Translations under genes and position numbers: made by a program
Assembly: GCA_017354895.1 (NCBI GenBank)
Contig: CP071493.1
Location: 6,696,001-6,760,000 of the forward strand
Direction of reading: 5' to 3'
Length of the DNA stretch: 64,000 nt
Source of the DNA: Podospora comata
Taxonomy: Eukaryota > Ascomycota > Sordariomycetes > Sordariales > Podosporaceae
Shown: positions 49,429 through 60,805 of the stretch, in pieces
How the letters are laid out: every line of letters begins with the position of its first letter
Numbering within the stretch: position 1 is the stretch's first letter
Notes under the pieces: model-generated
The model's database searches: none
Told to the model about the DNA's origin: nothing
Seen by the model: only the letters and a program-made list of their open reading frames with translations

Positions 49429-52400
49429 TGTGTTGATATTGGATGGGCGAGAGACTCTGAGGATCCCAATTGGGAGTTTTTCAGTGGTGGTGAATCTCAG
49501 GGGGTGTTGTTGCTTGTCACGTTGCTGACTCAATTGCGTGATGTGGCTGACCCGAGGTTGCAAGATGACAAAGAAGAGATCCGCGATTCTTGTGATACCA
49601 GATCCGAGAGCGCTGCCCTGATGTATTTGTTGTATCCGTTTAGCCGTCGCGTGGGGTATAGTGCTTGGTGAATTCTTTCTCTTGAAGTGAATGGTAAGGA
49701 CGGGTACGGCTCGCGGAGAAAGTGGTGAGTGATATATTTATCGCCTTTGCAATACGTAGTGAGAAGAACAACATGGGCAAGTTGTTGTCTTGTCAGAGGA
49801 TGAAACGTGTATGGGAGAGAAGATCACGCATGGAGCGGCGAGGGAGGTTTATGTTCCGCCATGCCATGGCGATCTGGGTGTCTGGATTTGGAAGAAACAT
49901 GCTCAAATGTGGGGGTTGATGCAGTGACAGGGGTCAGTTGAAATGTGGGGGCGGGAGCGCAGATGGCTGACCAGGGGGCCATGTCCACGACACCAACGGC
50001 AAGTACACTTTTGATATTCCACCTTTTAGAAGAAACAAGTCAAATATTATCTTACCATTCATGAATGAAACGAGACTCTTCCAGTATTCACAACTGCCCT
50101 CGACATCATGCTTGTCACCAGCGTTGGGGAATAGTAGACAAAACCAAGCTACACGAGACCTTGGTCCCGGACAAGGCCGGCAGCTCTACCGAATAGACAT
50201 CCACCTTTTATCAGAGCGCCATTGTGAGCATCTGCTGTAAGAGAGAATGCTGTGCCATTCCAGTTCGATATGGGATGAACAAGTACTCGGCAACAATCAA
50301 ACCAAAGGTACATGTGGAGGTACCGGGTATCTCATCGAAATCGGTTACCTGGGTATGTAAGGTCCTAACTGGATCATTAGGCCCACCCCGGACGTTATCT
50401 TTGTTAATCATCGCAGTCCTGGGATTCGAGAAGATGATCTGATTGAACGAGATGATGTATCAATCCAGATCTGGCAAGTGGTAGGCTGCTGAGGTAAAGT
50501 GCTCCTGCCGGCTGTGCTTGCCTTGGGACGTAACGTTACGACCGGACAAGACTCCGCTCCCTTGCTTGCATATTCCAGACATCGTCGCTGCTTCCTTCCA
50601 CCTCTGGTCAAATCTGTGAGATGACACAATGCTTTGAGTCATTCCACTAGGCACCTGATCGAGTCATTGCAGCAACTGGTGAATATTGGGAAGGCGCAAG
50701 CGAGTCCCGGAGGAGAGGCAACAGGTCCCGTTTGGTCAGACCGAGAACAGGACCGCCCAAGACATCTCCCAACAAACCAACACCCCCTTTGGCCCTGGGC
50801 TGCAGCAATGGGTCTCTCCAGGACCGACCGACAGCGACCATCCGTTTACCCGCCAAACCCGCAAATCTGAACGCCCATCGCCGGCGCGCGGCCGGAGACA
50901 TATTGCGTTGGACAAGCCGACAGCTGCAGTTGCATCGAGCCTGTCCCGGAGACATGGTCCCAGTCGAGTCTATTTTGACGACATCCCACCCTGCATCACA
51001 CGGTTAGCCCGAGATCCTAATCTGCAGAACCATCACATCGATGTTCTTTGCCGTTTTCGATGCTTTCTTTTGTCATCAGAAATCCCACCTGGTGCTACCG
51101 CATTCAACGCAGCCCTGGAGGCCAAGCCGGAGCTGGATAGTGCTATCAGGTATGAATGCGAGTTCGAATGCCAGATGAACACCGTCTGGCTCATCTTCCT
51201 CCGAAATTGTGTCAGACAACTCACGTACGACGGTCTCATGGCCAGGTCCAATTTCTCCGTAGGGTCAAGACCCTTTGGAAGGCGCTCATCATCCTCATGC
51301 CTGATGAGCTGCACCTAAAATCCCGAGACAGATTTATCTTGATCGAAATGACGCCTCTGCCGTGCAAAGAGAGATATCAGTTTGAGTGTCTCAGCCTCAC
51401 CTTTCATCTCAATCTGGTTAGGCTAAGCTCCCCCTTCAGCCTCCTGTCGATCTGGCGTTTTGCCCGCAGCCACACCTCCAAGCACCCGGCATTGGAGAAG
51501 AGGAGGCAGACAGGGATCTCTTGGCTTGAGTCAATGGTGGCTTACTCGATCTTTTTTCTAAACCCACAGCGCTTAGGCTACGGGACTACCTAAAGATTCA
51601 AGGTGCAATTTGATTATGGACCTCCAGTCCCCGATATCATACCTTTGGGCGCGTAACAATACTCGAGCCTTGGCATTGCCACCGAAAAGCACAACCTTTA
51701 CATCTACCCCTTCTCCCGGACGAGACCGGTATCCTGCTGTGTTCATGAGGTAACCACACCCTGCAATGTTGGACCCCGAATCGGTGGGTAGGCTTGGGGG
51801 ATGGGCGGTCAGGGCTGCATCCGTTCCTCTCCTCTCACTCACAACCCGAATCACAGGCGAGAAGGGTGGCTGAGGTAGGGAAGGCACGCGGCGGGCAGCG
51901 TGAATACCAAATAGTCTGTCGTACCGTGTTGTCAGACGGCAAAGAGCATGAGGAAATTCATGATTGGTACACGGCACTTGTCACCCGACGACTTCGGCCT
52001 CCAAAACGCTGGGAAGGAGTCATGGATCGGCCGTGAAGCTGGGAAGTAATAACAGTTATGTCCTTACCTTGTCCAGCCTTTGCACTCATCCGACCATGTT
52101 ATCTTATTGCACACCAGAACGAATACCATTCATTGCCGAGATCAGCTGACGATGTCTTGACTACTCTAGCCTGTTATTTCCTGATCTGGGCCAGGCTGAA
52201 TCGCGAGCCGCCCAGGACGCCATGGCTACCACCCTTGAGCCCGGTGGAAACCCTGCATGCTGCTGTTCATGGGCGGCACATTTTGCCCTAGGCGCCTCAC
52301 AGTTCCCAAGTGGTGTTGAACTCCGGACGCCTCTCTGCCTCGACACACACGACACAGGCGCTAATATGTATGTACCCGCATCACTCGATACTTCCTGCCA

Positions 52401-53559
52401 GGAGGCGAAGGCTTCAGTTGGGTACAGTAAGCTCCCACCGCGACTGGGAATTGCAACAAGGCAACTCGAGAACCAATCCGTCTTTGGCAAGCATTCGGCT
52501 GTTCAGCCGCACTGCACAGTCAAAACCAGGCCCAAAACACCCCCTGCTTATTGCTTGATGATACATATGGCAAGGCTCTTTCGTAATGAAGTGAACGACG
52601 AGGAAAAAGAAAAACGAACGAAAGAAAATATGGAAACGGTAAGCTCACCCCCAAACTTACGCCGACCCCTGGCCGGCCGGGTCAGGGATTCGATTGCAGA
52701 GCGATTGTGAGAGTGTGTCGTTCTTGCATAGGAGGAGGACCACAACAGGAGGTGTGTGCATGGTGCAATCCAGCTCTGCCCATCCACAACAGGCCCCCCC
52801 CCCCATCCGGCTTCTCCTGTGGTTCTCGGCGCAGGAGATATTCGGGAGGAGGCAGTTGGGGGAAGTGTGGGCATCCATGTCTGTGATGAGTGTGTGTTGG
52901 ACCGGTGAAGGAGGGTCAGACCGGCCAGTACCTAATCCTCTTGTCCTACACCTTGGGTTCCGACTCTTGAGCTTTCGTAAGACAGGGTCAATCAAATAGA
53001 CACACTACTACTTGGAAAAGATAGGGGCGACTTTTGTGTTCCCTCATGACCCGTGATCGAGATCAGGAAGAGAGTGTTGGTTAGCTTAGCCAACACACCG
53101 ATCAGACCAATCGAACCCATCCCGTCTCCTCTTGCCAAGCTTCCGAGATACATACATACATGCAGACAGCAAGGCACTTGCCGCGTTTGGACATTTTGTG
53201 CGTTGCTTTCATACACACACTTGAAGCGTGGAGGGGAGTGTTTGGTTGGGAGTGCATGGTCTTTACCAGCATGTATCCGAAATGTGACAGTTTGTCTCTG
53301 CCAATGTTTCTTTTTTCTTCTTCTTCCCGATGATGATGAGCAGGTATATACGTAAGTAGCAAGCAAACAGCGAACCGAAGAACGCCCCGGGCTGCTTTGT
53401 TCCGGACCGAGCAAGTCGTTATCTTGATCGGATCTGGGGGTGTCTTCCACATACTCGACTGGGAGGGGGGTAGAATTGGATGGTTATACAACATCCATGG
53501 TGGGTTTCGAAGTTAAAGTTGGTTGAGGGGATCTTATTTGGTAATGAGATTTGCCATTG

Positions 53560-53591
<32 letters not shown>

Positions 53592-53642
53592 CTGCGTGTG
53601 TGTATGCGTGTGTGTGTGTGTATGTGTCTGCGTGTGTGTATG
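53560..53642. repeat. (GT)n microsatellite with duplicated variant block
   Basis: A GT run interrupted by the block tatgtgtctgcgtgtgtgta, which occurs twice. The pattern suggests a secondary duplication within the microsatellite. Confidence 0.9.
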
Positions 53643-53871
53643 CTGGAGAGAGGCTTGCCTCGTGGGGGAGGGTTTTGTTCTTCTCAGTGCCTACCTTGTT
53701 GAAAGATTTGTCTGGATTGCAAGTGATGATAGTCACCCAAAGCACACAAATACGTATTCACATGGTCAGAAAATACTTCGCAAGATGATTCAATTATCAA
53801 GAGGAGGAGGGTGGACACTCGTACAATTTCCATCCCCGCTCAAGAATTATATTTTTTTTTTGGGTTAATAA

Positions 53872-53910
<39 letters not shown>

Positions 53911-53911
53911 C
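53872..53911. repeat. (CT)n microsatellite
   Basis: A nearly pure CT run of about 40 bases in the gene-free region. Confidence 0.92.
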
Positions 53912-55238
53912 CCTTCACTCACCCTTTCCACATTGGAAAAAGAGGAGGGGTTATAAGCCCTAGAAAGCCCTTCGGAAAAGAAGAGAAAAAAAAAACCAAA
54001 AAGAAAACAGGTATATACAATCTAACCCCTCTCTTGACCAAGCTTTTCTTTTGCTCTTTTTTTCCAGTGGACAGAGCCACTGTCAAGCTCATCTTGCTTG
54101 CCTGGGATTTTCCCATGGAGGGTTTTTTTTTCTCTTTTTCTGTTTCTTTCTTGATTCACATTATACCCTCTCTTGAAAACAAAAACAATACCGTCCAAAT
54201 AGTACCAAGTCAATTCCCCACCCCATCCCAGAATCGTCCCTCATCTGGCCGGCCTGCCCATCGCAATGACATCCACGAATGTCGTGACGATTTTCGTAAA
54301 AATATTCCGAATACGACCGCTGCTTGTTGGTTCAAAAACGCTATCAGTCGACCCATCCACCACTCCCATTTGTTTTAATAAAAAAAGAATAAAAATAAAA
54401 AAAAGCCATTCCCAAAAACAAATACATCTCAAGATATATAAAACAGCCAAGCAAAGCAAGAACCTCTAGCACCCAACCCTTTCCCCTTGTTTCCCAGGGG
54501 AACCAGAGATAAAACCAAAAACCAATCCTGCCGAACCCCTGCCCAGACAAGAGCTTGTGTCTTCCTAACTTTTGCCCTCGTCGTTGGGTGTGTGCGCCCT
54601 TTGCCCTGGTCCAAATGTCCCAACTCCAATAGCTTTCCCCGGAGACGAGGAGCTGTGTGCAAAAAGAGATGGAAAAAAGTGTACCCGTCTTGTGTCCAAC
54701 AATACAAAAGTGAAGCAGAAAAAATAGACAAACGGAAAGACGGGTATGGGTATCAAGCTTGAAAACAGAGCCAAACGTTGTCCAGTTTGCCCCCCTCCAA
54801 AAAATAGCCAGCCCCCTTTGGTCATGTGATGATATTGACAGTAGGAAACCCAAGAACTCCCAATTCAACTGGCCCCAGTACCCAAACTCCAGCACCCAAG
54901 CTCCAGCCTCCGCGCTTGCAAGGGATGGTGTTGTGTGCAAAGTCAAAAATATAAACAAAGACGAAGCGAAGCGGCAATGTTCCCCCAAAACAGGACCAGA
55001 CCTTGTTCCTTGTGTTCATGGTCTTCAAACCCCCTTCCCCCCCCCCCTTTTTTTTTTCTTTTTTTCCTTTTCTCTTCTTTCCCTTCCCTCGCCTTCCTTG
55101 TTGAATCCTGTCATTGACCTCCCCGCAGCATCATCAAGGTATACCGGCACAGTCGTTGGTCTTGATCGACATCTGCCATCGTCTTCGACACCGTCCGGAC
55201 GCGTCAGGATTGATGTCCCTGTCAAGAACACATTCCTA

Positions 55239-56917
55239 CTACCTCTTCCTCAAAGCCGTCGGGCTAGAGGAATCCCCGTCACTCGTAGGTGGGCTCTCGC
55301 CTTGAGCGTGTGCATTTCTGGGAGCCGCGGCATTGTCCCTGTCCTTGTCCTTGTCCCTGTCCCTGCCCTTACCCTTGCCTTTGTCCTTGGACAGGCATCC
55401 CTTGACCAACATATGCCGCTGGAAACAAAGTCAGCACATGTAGCTGATAGACAACCAAAAAAAAAAAAAAACTGTTGAACACATACCTTGAGTGCATCCT
55501 TCCTCGAGAAGGTCCTTTCGCAGTTATCACATGGAAAAGGCTTGACGGCCAAGTGTATCCTTGAATGCCTCTTGAGGTCATGATTTCTGTTGAAGCTATG
55601 GTTACACTGATCACACTTGAAAGGACGTTCTTGCAGCGGCGGTTGCGGGTGGTGGTATCCCGCGTAGTTGTGAATGGGATACGGATGAGAAACATGACCA
55701 TACACCACCATGGGCTGGTTTGGCTGATGCAAATTGGTCATCATCGAGCCCTGCATGCTTGGATACGGAGGATACGTGGCTGGGGGCTGGTGATGAGGCC
55801 GATGGGATCCGGCATATATCGGAGAATGCATCCCTGGCATCAGAGGACCTAGGGGGTTTCTCCCAGGGAGAGGCCCACCCGTGGCGTTCGGGGATGGTCC
55901 GGGCTGGGAGGCATAAGGGAACGTCCCTTGCTGCGGCGACGACGCTGTTGGGTAGTAAGGCGCCGAAGGTGAACGGTACTCTGACCCGACCGGCGGTGAA
56001 CCTCGATTCGTCGACGACTGAGGTGCTGCCTGGCCCTGACCTGCGAGATCGGGCAAAGCAAGAACCGACGGTGATGGCGATTCCTGGGAGTGGGAAGGCA
56101 TGCTTGAACCGTAAAGAACCAAAGAGCCAGCACTCCCATTCACACCAGCGTTGTTTCCGCCAGCACCGTTGGTTCCTAGCCCCCCGCCTCCATTCACACC
56201 ACTGCCGCCACCACCACCGCCGCCTGCTGAACTGGAGAACGGCGGATGACCTTGGTATGCTGAGACGCTCGGCAAGGCCCCGCCGTTAGCTGGGGATGAT
56301 GAGGTTCGCCCGTGATACTGTGGGAGTGGGGAGGCAAAATTGAAGGGAATAGGTCGTTGGAAGGCCCCGGAGGTGGAATTGTTGCCCGAATAACCGTAGC
56401 TGCCCGGGGGCACCGGCGTAGCCCAGCTTCCGTGGCCATAAAAAGACGAACCGCCGGCCGGTGATTGCTGCGAACTGCTGCCGTTGATTCCTGATGATGG
56501 GCTAGTCCCGTCCGCCACTGTCGCCCCTGATGTGGGAGTCAGAATACTTGTTCTACTGGCAATTGTGATGTTGGTATGGCTAGAAGGATAAGGGGAAGAG
56601 GAGGGAGGAGAAGAGGCCGAGGGCGCCGCCGAGAACGCCTTCCGAGGGGCCGGCTCAGAAAACGGCAGCGCCCTTTGGCCATCATCACTGTGGTCACTTG
56701 GATGGGTCATGGCTGTAGAAGCCTGTCTAGGGTCTCGCGTACTTGATAGATCTGAGTGAGAATACATCCCACTGACGGACGGTAGATTTGGCGCTCCCTC
56801 TCTCCTTGCTGTATTGTTCGGAGGAGGGGACAGGGAATCCTCTTCGTCGCCAGACTCAGGATGCGACATCCTTGGTGGTGGTAGTGGTGATGGTGGTGGT
56901 GGTAGTGGTGGAGGCAT
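55239..56917 (-). CDS. C2H2 zinc-finger transcription factor with Swi5/Ace2-like finger pair
   Basis: Two exons (56917..55487, 55418..55239) give 536 residues. The first 80% is disordered: Pro, Ser, Gly and Tyr-rich with a poly-Gly run. Two fingers then follow: FKCDQCNHSFNRNHDLKRHS (with RIH) and FPCDNCERTFSRKDALKRHM, ending LVKGC, so the second finger closes with Cys instead of His. The RNHDL..RH and R.DAL..H...C pattern resembles fingers 2 and 3 of yeast Swi5/Ace2. A run of alternating Lys/Arg-Asp/Gly dipeptides follows, then an acidic/Ser end. The intron falls inside the second finger. ATG 56917 (MPPPLPPPPSPL) is the first clear start; an in-frame stretch upstream begins at an acceptor-like ctccag and may be transcribed leader. 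Target genes are unknown. Confidence 0.85.
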
Positions 56918-57070
56918 GCTTAACTGATCAAGCTGCTTTGCTGCCCTTGGTTTGGCGGAAATCGTCGTCACAGACAAGAGAGAGGGGGTAGCCACTGGAG
57001 GCTACAAGACGTGGTGGAAGATCGATCGCTTGATGGCGGTGGGATGGAGAGGCGTGGCTCACGTATCAGT

Positions 57071-57076
57071 TTTATA
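57071..57076 (-). promoter_or_regulatory. TATA-like box of the C2H2 gene
   Basis: On the minus strand the sequence tataaa stands about 155 bp before the ATG at 56917. A donor-like gtgagcc a few bases downstream could pair with the ctccag before the start to remove a leader intron. Confidence 0.4.
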
Positions 57077-58042
57077 CCCGTTCGACGTGACAGCAAGTGC
57101 TCGCAAGGTTTCCAGAAAATGGTGGCCCTAGCACATGGCGCAGATCAAGTTTTGATGGGGGCGCAACTAAGTTCTTCAACACCACAAAGTCTGATAAGAC
57201 GAGTATGCGTGTGACCTGGGGATGAAAGCCTCTTGTACTTAAGCTTTTGATGTGTGGAGGTCGTTGGGCAAGGCGTGGTGGAGTGCCGATGCTGAAGGGG
57301 CGTTCCGTACGAAATACACGGTATGAACACTGCCAATAATTGGTGGTTTTCGGGTTCGGGACCCTGTCGGTAATCTGGCCAGGTCCAGCTCCAGCTCCAG
57401 GTCCAGGTCCAGGATCTGGGAGATGGGTAGAATAACGACCTCAAGCCAACCGCGCTGGGCTGTTACTGCTGCCTCGTGTTGCTGCTACTCTTGCGCGGTT
57501 CCCCTCGTGTGGTTGTCCTTCCTCAGGGACCCGTTGTCTGAGGCAGTGGGGACGAGGTATACCGACAGGCTGGAGACTTGGGACGGGAGAGGAGGCGGGC
57601 TGGCGGGGTGGGTGCCGGTGTTAGGGGCGGATGTGTGGGTGCCCTTTCCCTCGTGCTTTGTACTTTCAAAGATGGGGGTGGAAAAGCGCGTCTTTGATTT
57701 GGGATCGAACCAGGCCGGCCTGTCTAGCGCGGGAGGGCTGAAAGGACACGAACTGGGGATGTGCTGGTGAGATGAGTGTGCCACACCCTTCTCCTGGGAC
57801 TCGCACAGACTTGAAATTGGCGTGCTCTTGAAAATGCGTATTGTGGACTCTGCGATGCAATGACAGCAGCAGGCTCCCGGAGGAATGGGCACAGCACAGC
57901 GCGTGTGTACGGTCTCGGATGTCTCAGGGCCAGGCTGTGGCGCTTGCTGGCTGAGTGGGCTAGCAGGTGGAAGGTGTGAGGCGAGGTACAATGTAGCAGA
58001 GCCTTCTTGGGTTGTTGTAAGTATAACTGGTAGTCCTGTAGC

Positions 58043-58084
58043 TGTGGTGGTGTTAGTGGTGATGGTGGTGGTGGTGGTGGTGGT
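58043..58084. repeat. (GGT)n microsatellite
   Basis: A run of ggt with a few variant triplets, about 1.1 kb upstream of the C2H2 start codon. Confidence 0.88.
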
Positions 58085-59082
58085 TGTCGTCGGTAGACAG
58101 ACATGGACGTGGGATGGGACAAGGCTTGAGGTCGGTGCTCAGGCTTGCCTCCGTTGCGGCTTCCACGTTGAGCTGATATCAAAGCCGGTGATGGGTGTGT
58201 AGTAAGCAGGAAACAACCCCCCCAAACAGGTCCCCTTCGTGACTCCTCAAGACGACGTGAGTATCAACTTTGAACAGTATTTCCCCTCAGGCACTGGGGA
58301 AAAGACAGCAGTGTATGGAAGGCTGGTACCTTCAAGACTTCTTAACGAAAGACATACCCCCCTTGCCCTGCCGCATGCACAGCTGGGAGAGCTCTGCGGT
58401 ACTGGACTGCACAGGGCACGGCTTGCTGGGAAAATGTCTGCGAGCCTGGTGCCGAGACCCTGGCTCGACTCTTCTTGATGTCGACACACATGGATGTGGA
58501 CTGTAAGTATCGTACGGCCACCCCCAATTACGGGAGCCGTAATACGGCCACCCACGCTGGGCGTGTGTCTACTGTACCCAGGCTGAACAACACCCCAGTG
58601 AACAAGCGCAGCAGGAGGAGCCAAAAGCGGTATAGCTTGCCTGTCCGAACCGACCTGAAGATCGGGGCTCCATCAACATCCAAAACCTTTTGACGCTGCT
58701 TCTTACCAACTCGCGCAAGTGCACGTTGAGGGCTGGGGGGAAACACGAGGGGTGCGTGAGGGAGAAGCAGAGGTGGAGGGCAAGTATGGCAGCTTGTTTC
58801 TTCCACGCCTGGCCGAGAGAGAATATCCACCAGAACTCGACTTGGTAATGCTGGGTTCACTATATGTGTTCTTTCTCGTTGTCGAACACTCAGGATGTAC
58901 GGTTCTTGGCAAGCTAGAACCCTGGTGCGCGGGAGGCGAGCACCAAGAGACGGTCGTTGACAGGGAGGTCAGATCCCTCACTTTTTGGCTGTGCCTCTCC
59001 CACGCTCACCTTTCGTCCCTCCCACCCGTGCACCATGCTTCCGGCATGCATGCCGCATGCCCCCCTACGCTATACCTTACCT

Positions 59083-59148
59083 GGGAGAGAGAGGGAGAGA
59101 GAGGGAGAGAGAGGGAGAGAGGGAGAGAGAGAGAGAGAGAGAGAGAGA
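59083..59148. repeat. (GA)n / GGGAGA microsatellite
   Basis: Begins as gagagaggga units and ends as pure GA, giving a purine-only strand of about 65 bases. Confidence 0.92.
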
Positions 59149-60599
59149 ACAAGAGGGAACAGGGAGAGAAGTTTTCCATGTCCTGTACGTGCATGGAGGG
59201 GGGGTCCAACCGGCTATCTAGCTATCTGGCGAAGCCCTCACTCACCTCAACCAGCTGCCAGAATGGGCTCAAGCTCCCCCCTCTCCCGACCAGCTGATGC
59301 TGAGTTGCCGTTGCGCGGTTTTTGTCTCTGGTCCCTGCGCTCCGAATTATGACATGCCTAGTAGGTGGACTTGGCCGCATGTCAAAGAGAGCATGATTGA
59401 TGCGCACCAGGGATGACAGGTGGACTGGGGCATCGCGGTCCGCTCTTTTGGTCCCAATTCAGGACTGCCACGAACGACAGCAGAGGATAGCGGCATGTCC
59501 CCAAGAAAAACAAGCTGTTTCTACCAGAAGTGCCGCTAGCCCTACCAAACGTCAAGCGATGGCTTCTCTGCGGAGTTCGTCCCATCTATTCGGTCCACCT
59601 GACAAAGCCTGGTGAGTTGAGTGGTGGTCTTGGATTGTCCCCAAAGCAAAGGCCCCAAGCCAGCACCCCGGTCACCGATGTCTCCCTATCCATGCTTGGC
59701 GGCCCTCTTTGACGAGATGCTCGCGTCTCGATTCGGATTAGACCCTTTCCAGCATCGTGGGCTTCCCTGTAGGCCAAATTCCCTGCTGGGGGGTGAGTGG
59801 CCAGTGTGGGCCGTGGGCTGGCCAGCCTGTCTAGACCTCTTGGCATTGAACAAGGCCTGTGTGTGCCTGAGTTTGGCGAACTGGCTTCTCTTCTCCCGAT
59901 GTCTTCCGCGGGTACAAAGACACCAATGTTTCGCCGTGATCAATGTATCCCAGCATTGGGGAAACCGCCATTTTCCCACATCACCGCCTTCCACCGTCTC
60001 TGAGATAGGCATGTCGGCATGTACATCGCGGTAGGGGTAAATTAGCTCAGGGTAGCTTTCCAGCGGCACTGGCGCTGGGCTGATGCAGCCATTTGCTCGC
60101 TCATCGTGCGCGTGGCGCTTTTCTATCTGCAAAACCCATTCGAGTCGATTCGGTTGTTTCAAACACAGATCGGACACGCGGGCGGCACCTGGCTCTTTCG
60201 GGATGGCTCTCAGGCTTTCTTCTTGATCTTGTTGTTGAAAAAGCAGGCTCGGAGCCCGTCTTTTGCCAGTGTTGTTGGGGGGCGCTGCCGCAGGTGTCCT
60301 TCCCCAAGACCTGCATAGGGCATCGCTTTTTTCAGCTGAGGAGCTGGCTGGCCTCTGGATACCACTTACCAGACATCCCCTCATGCATCCGCCCTGGCGT
60401 TTCCCCATCGAAACCCAGTCGCCGGGTGTATTGGGAACCACTAGTTCCTCTGCAGCCTGCACGGGACCATCTTATTCAGTTGTACTATGATATGGCATTG
60501 TCGCACGGAAAGCAACCTCACAGAAAAAAAGGCTCCGTAGCATGGTGAACAGACCAGCCAGCGGGCTTTTTTTTTAAATTTTATTTTTATTTTTTGATA

Positions 60600-60805
60600 T
60601 TTATATATATATATATATATACATATATACATACATTTACATACCTATGTATGTATATAAGTATGTATATATGTATGTATATATGTATGTATATATGTAT
60701 GTATATATGTATGTGTATGTATGTATATATGTATGTGTATGTATGTATATATGTATGTGTATGTATGTATAGATGTATGTATGTGTATATATACACATAT
60801 ATATT
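60600..60805. repeat. Complex TA / TATG microsatellite
   Basis: About 200 bases of TA dinucleotides followed by tatgtatgtatata-type units in several near-identical 16-20-base blocks. It is preceded by T-rich sequence and is the largest simple repeat in the window. Confidence 0.95.

Larger units (their letters stand above)
49429..55238. other. 5.8-kb gene-free region, copper transporter promoter to C2H2 gene 3' flank
   Basis: The left end is the promoter of the Ctr gene, the right end the 3' UTR of the C2H2 gene (both on the minus strand). Simple repeats: GT at 53560-53642 and CT at 53872-53911, and A/T homopolymers near 53990-54430. Open frames such as 50686..51318 (+) lack any family resemblance. 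Confidence 0.5.

Noticed and set aside
49429-49563. 45-residue upstream extension of the copper transporter
   Set aside because: No family member similarity and no ATG-like context; the Ctr N-terminus with His/Met ligands begins after ATG 49428.
56918-56995. N-terminal extension of the C2H2 protein to 56995
   Set aside because: That frame begins with GTG next to an acceptor-like ctccag; no ATG in frame precedes MPPPLPPPPSPL, so it is treated as leader.
57703-57720. Second B-box-like match (ggttcgatccc) on the minus strand
   Set aside because: The T-stem does not pair over five bases and no 5' acceptor half is present.
59686-60462. 258-codon minus-strand frame
   Set aside because: Translation is Arg/Cys/Trp-rich without hydrophobic core periodicity and overlaps several equal-quality frames on the plus strand.
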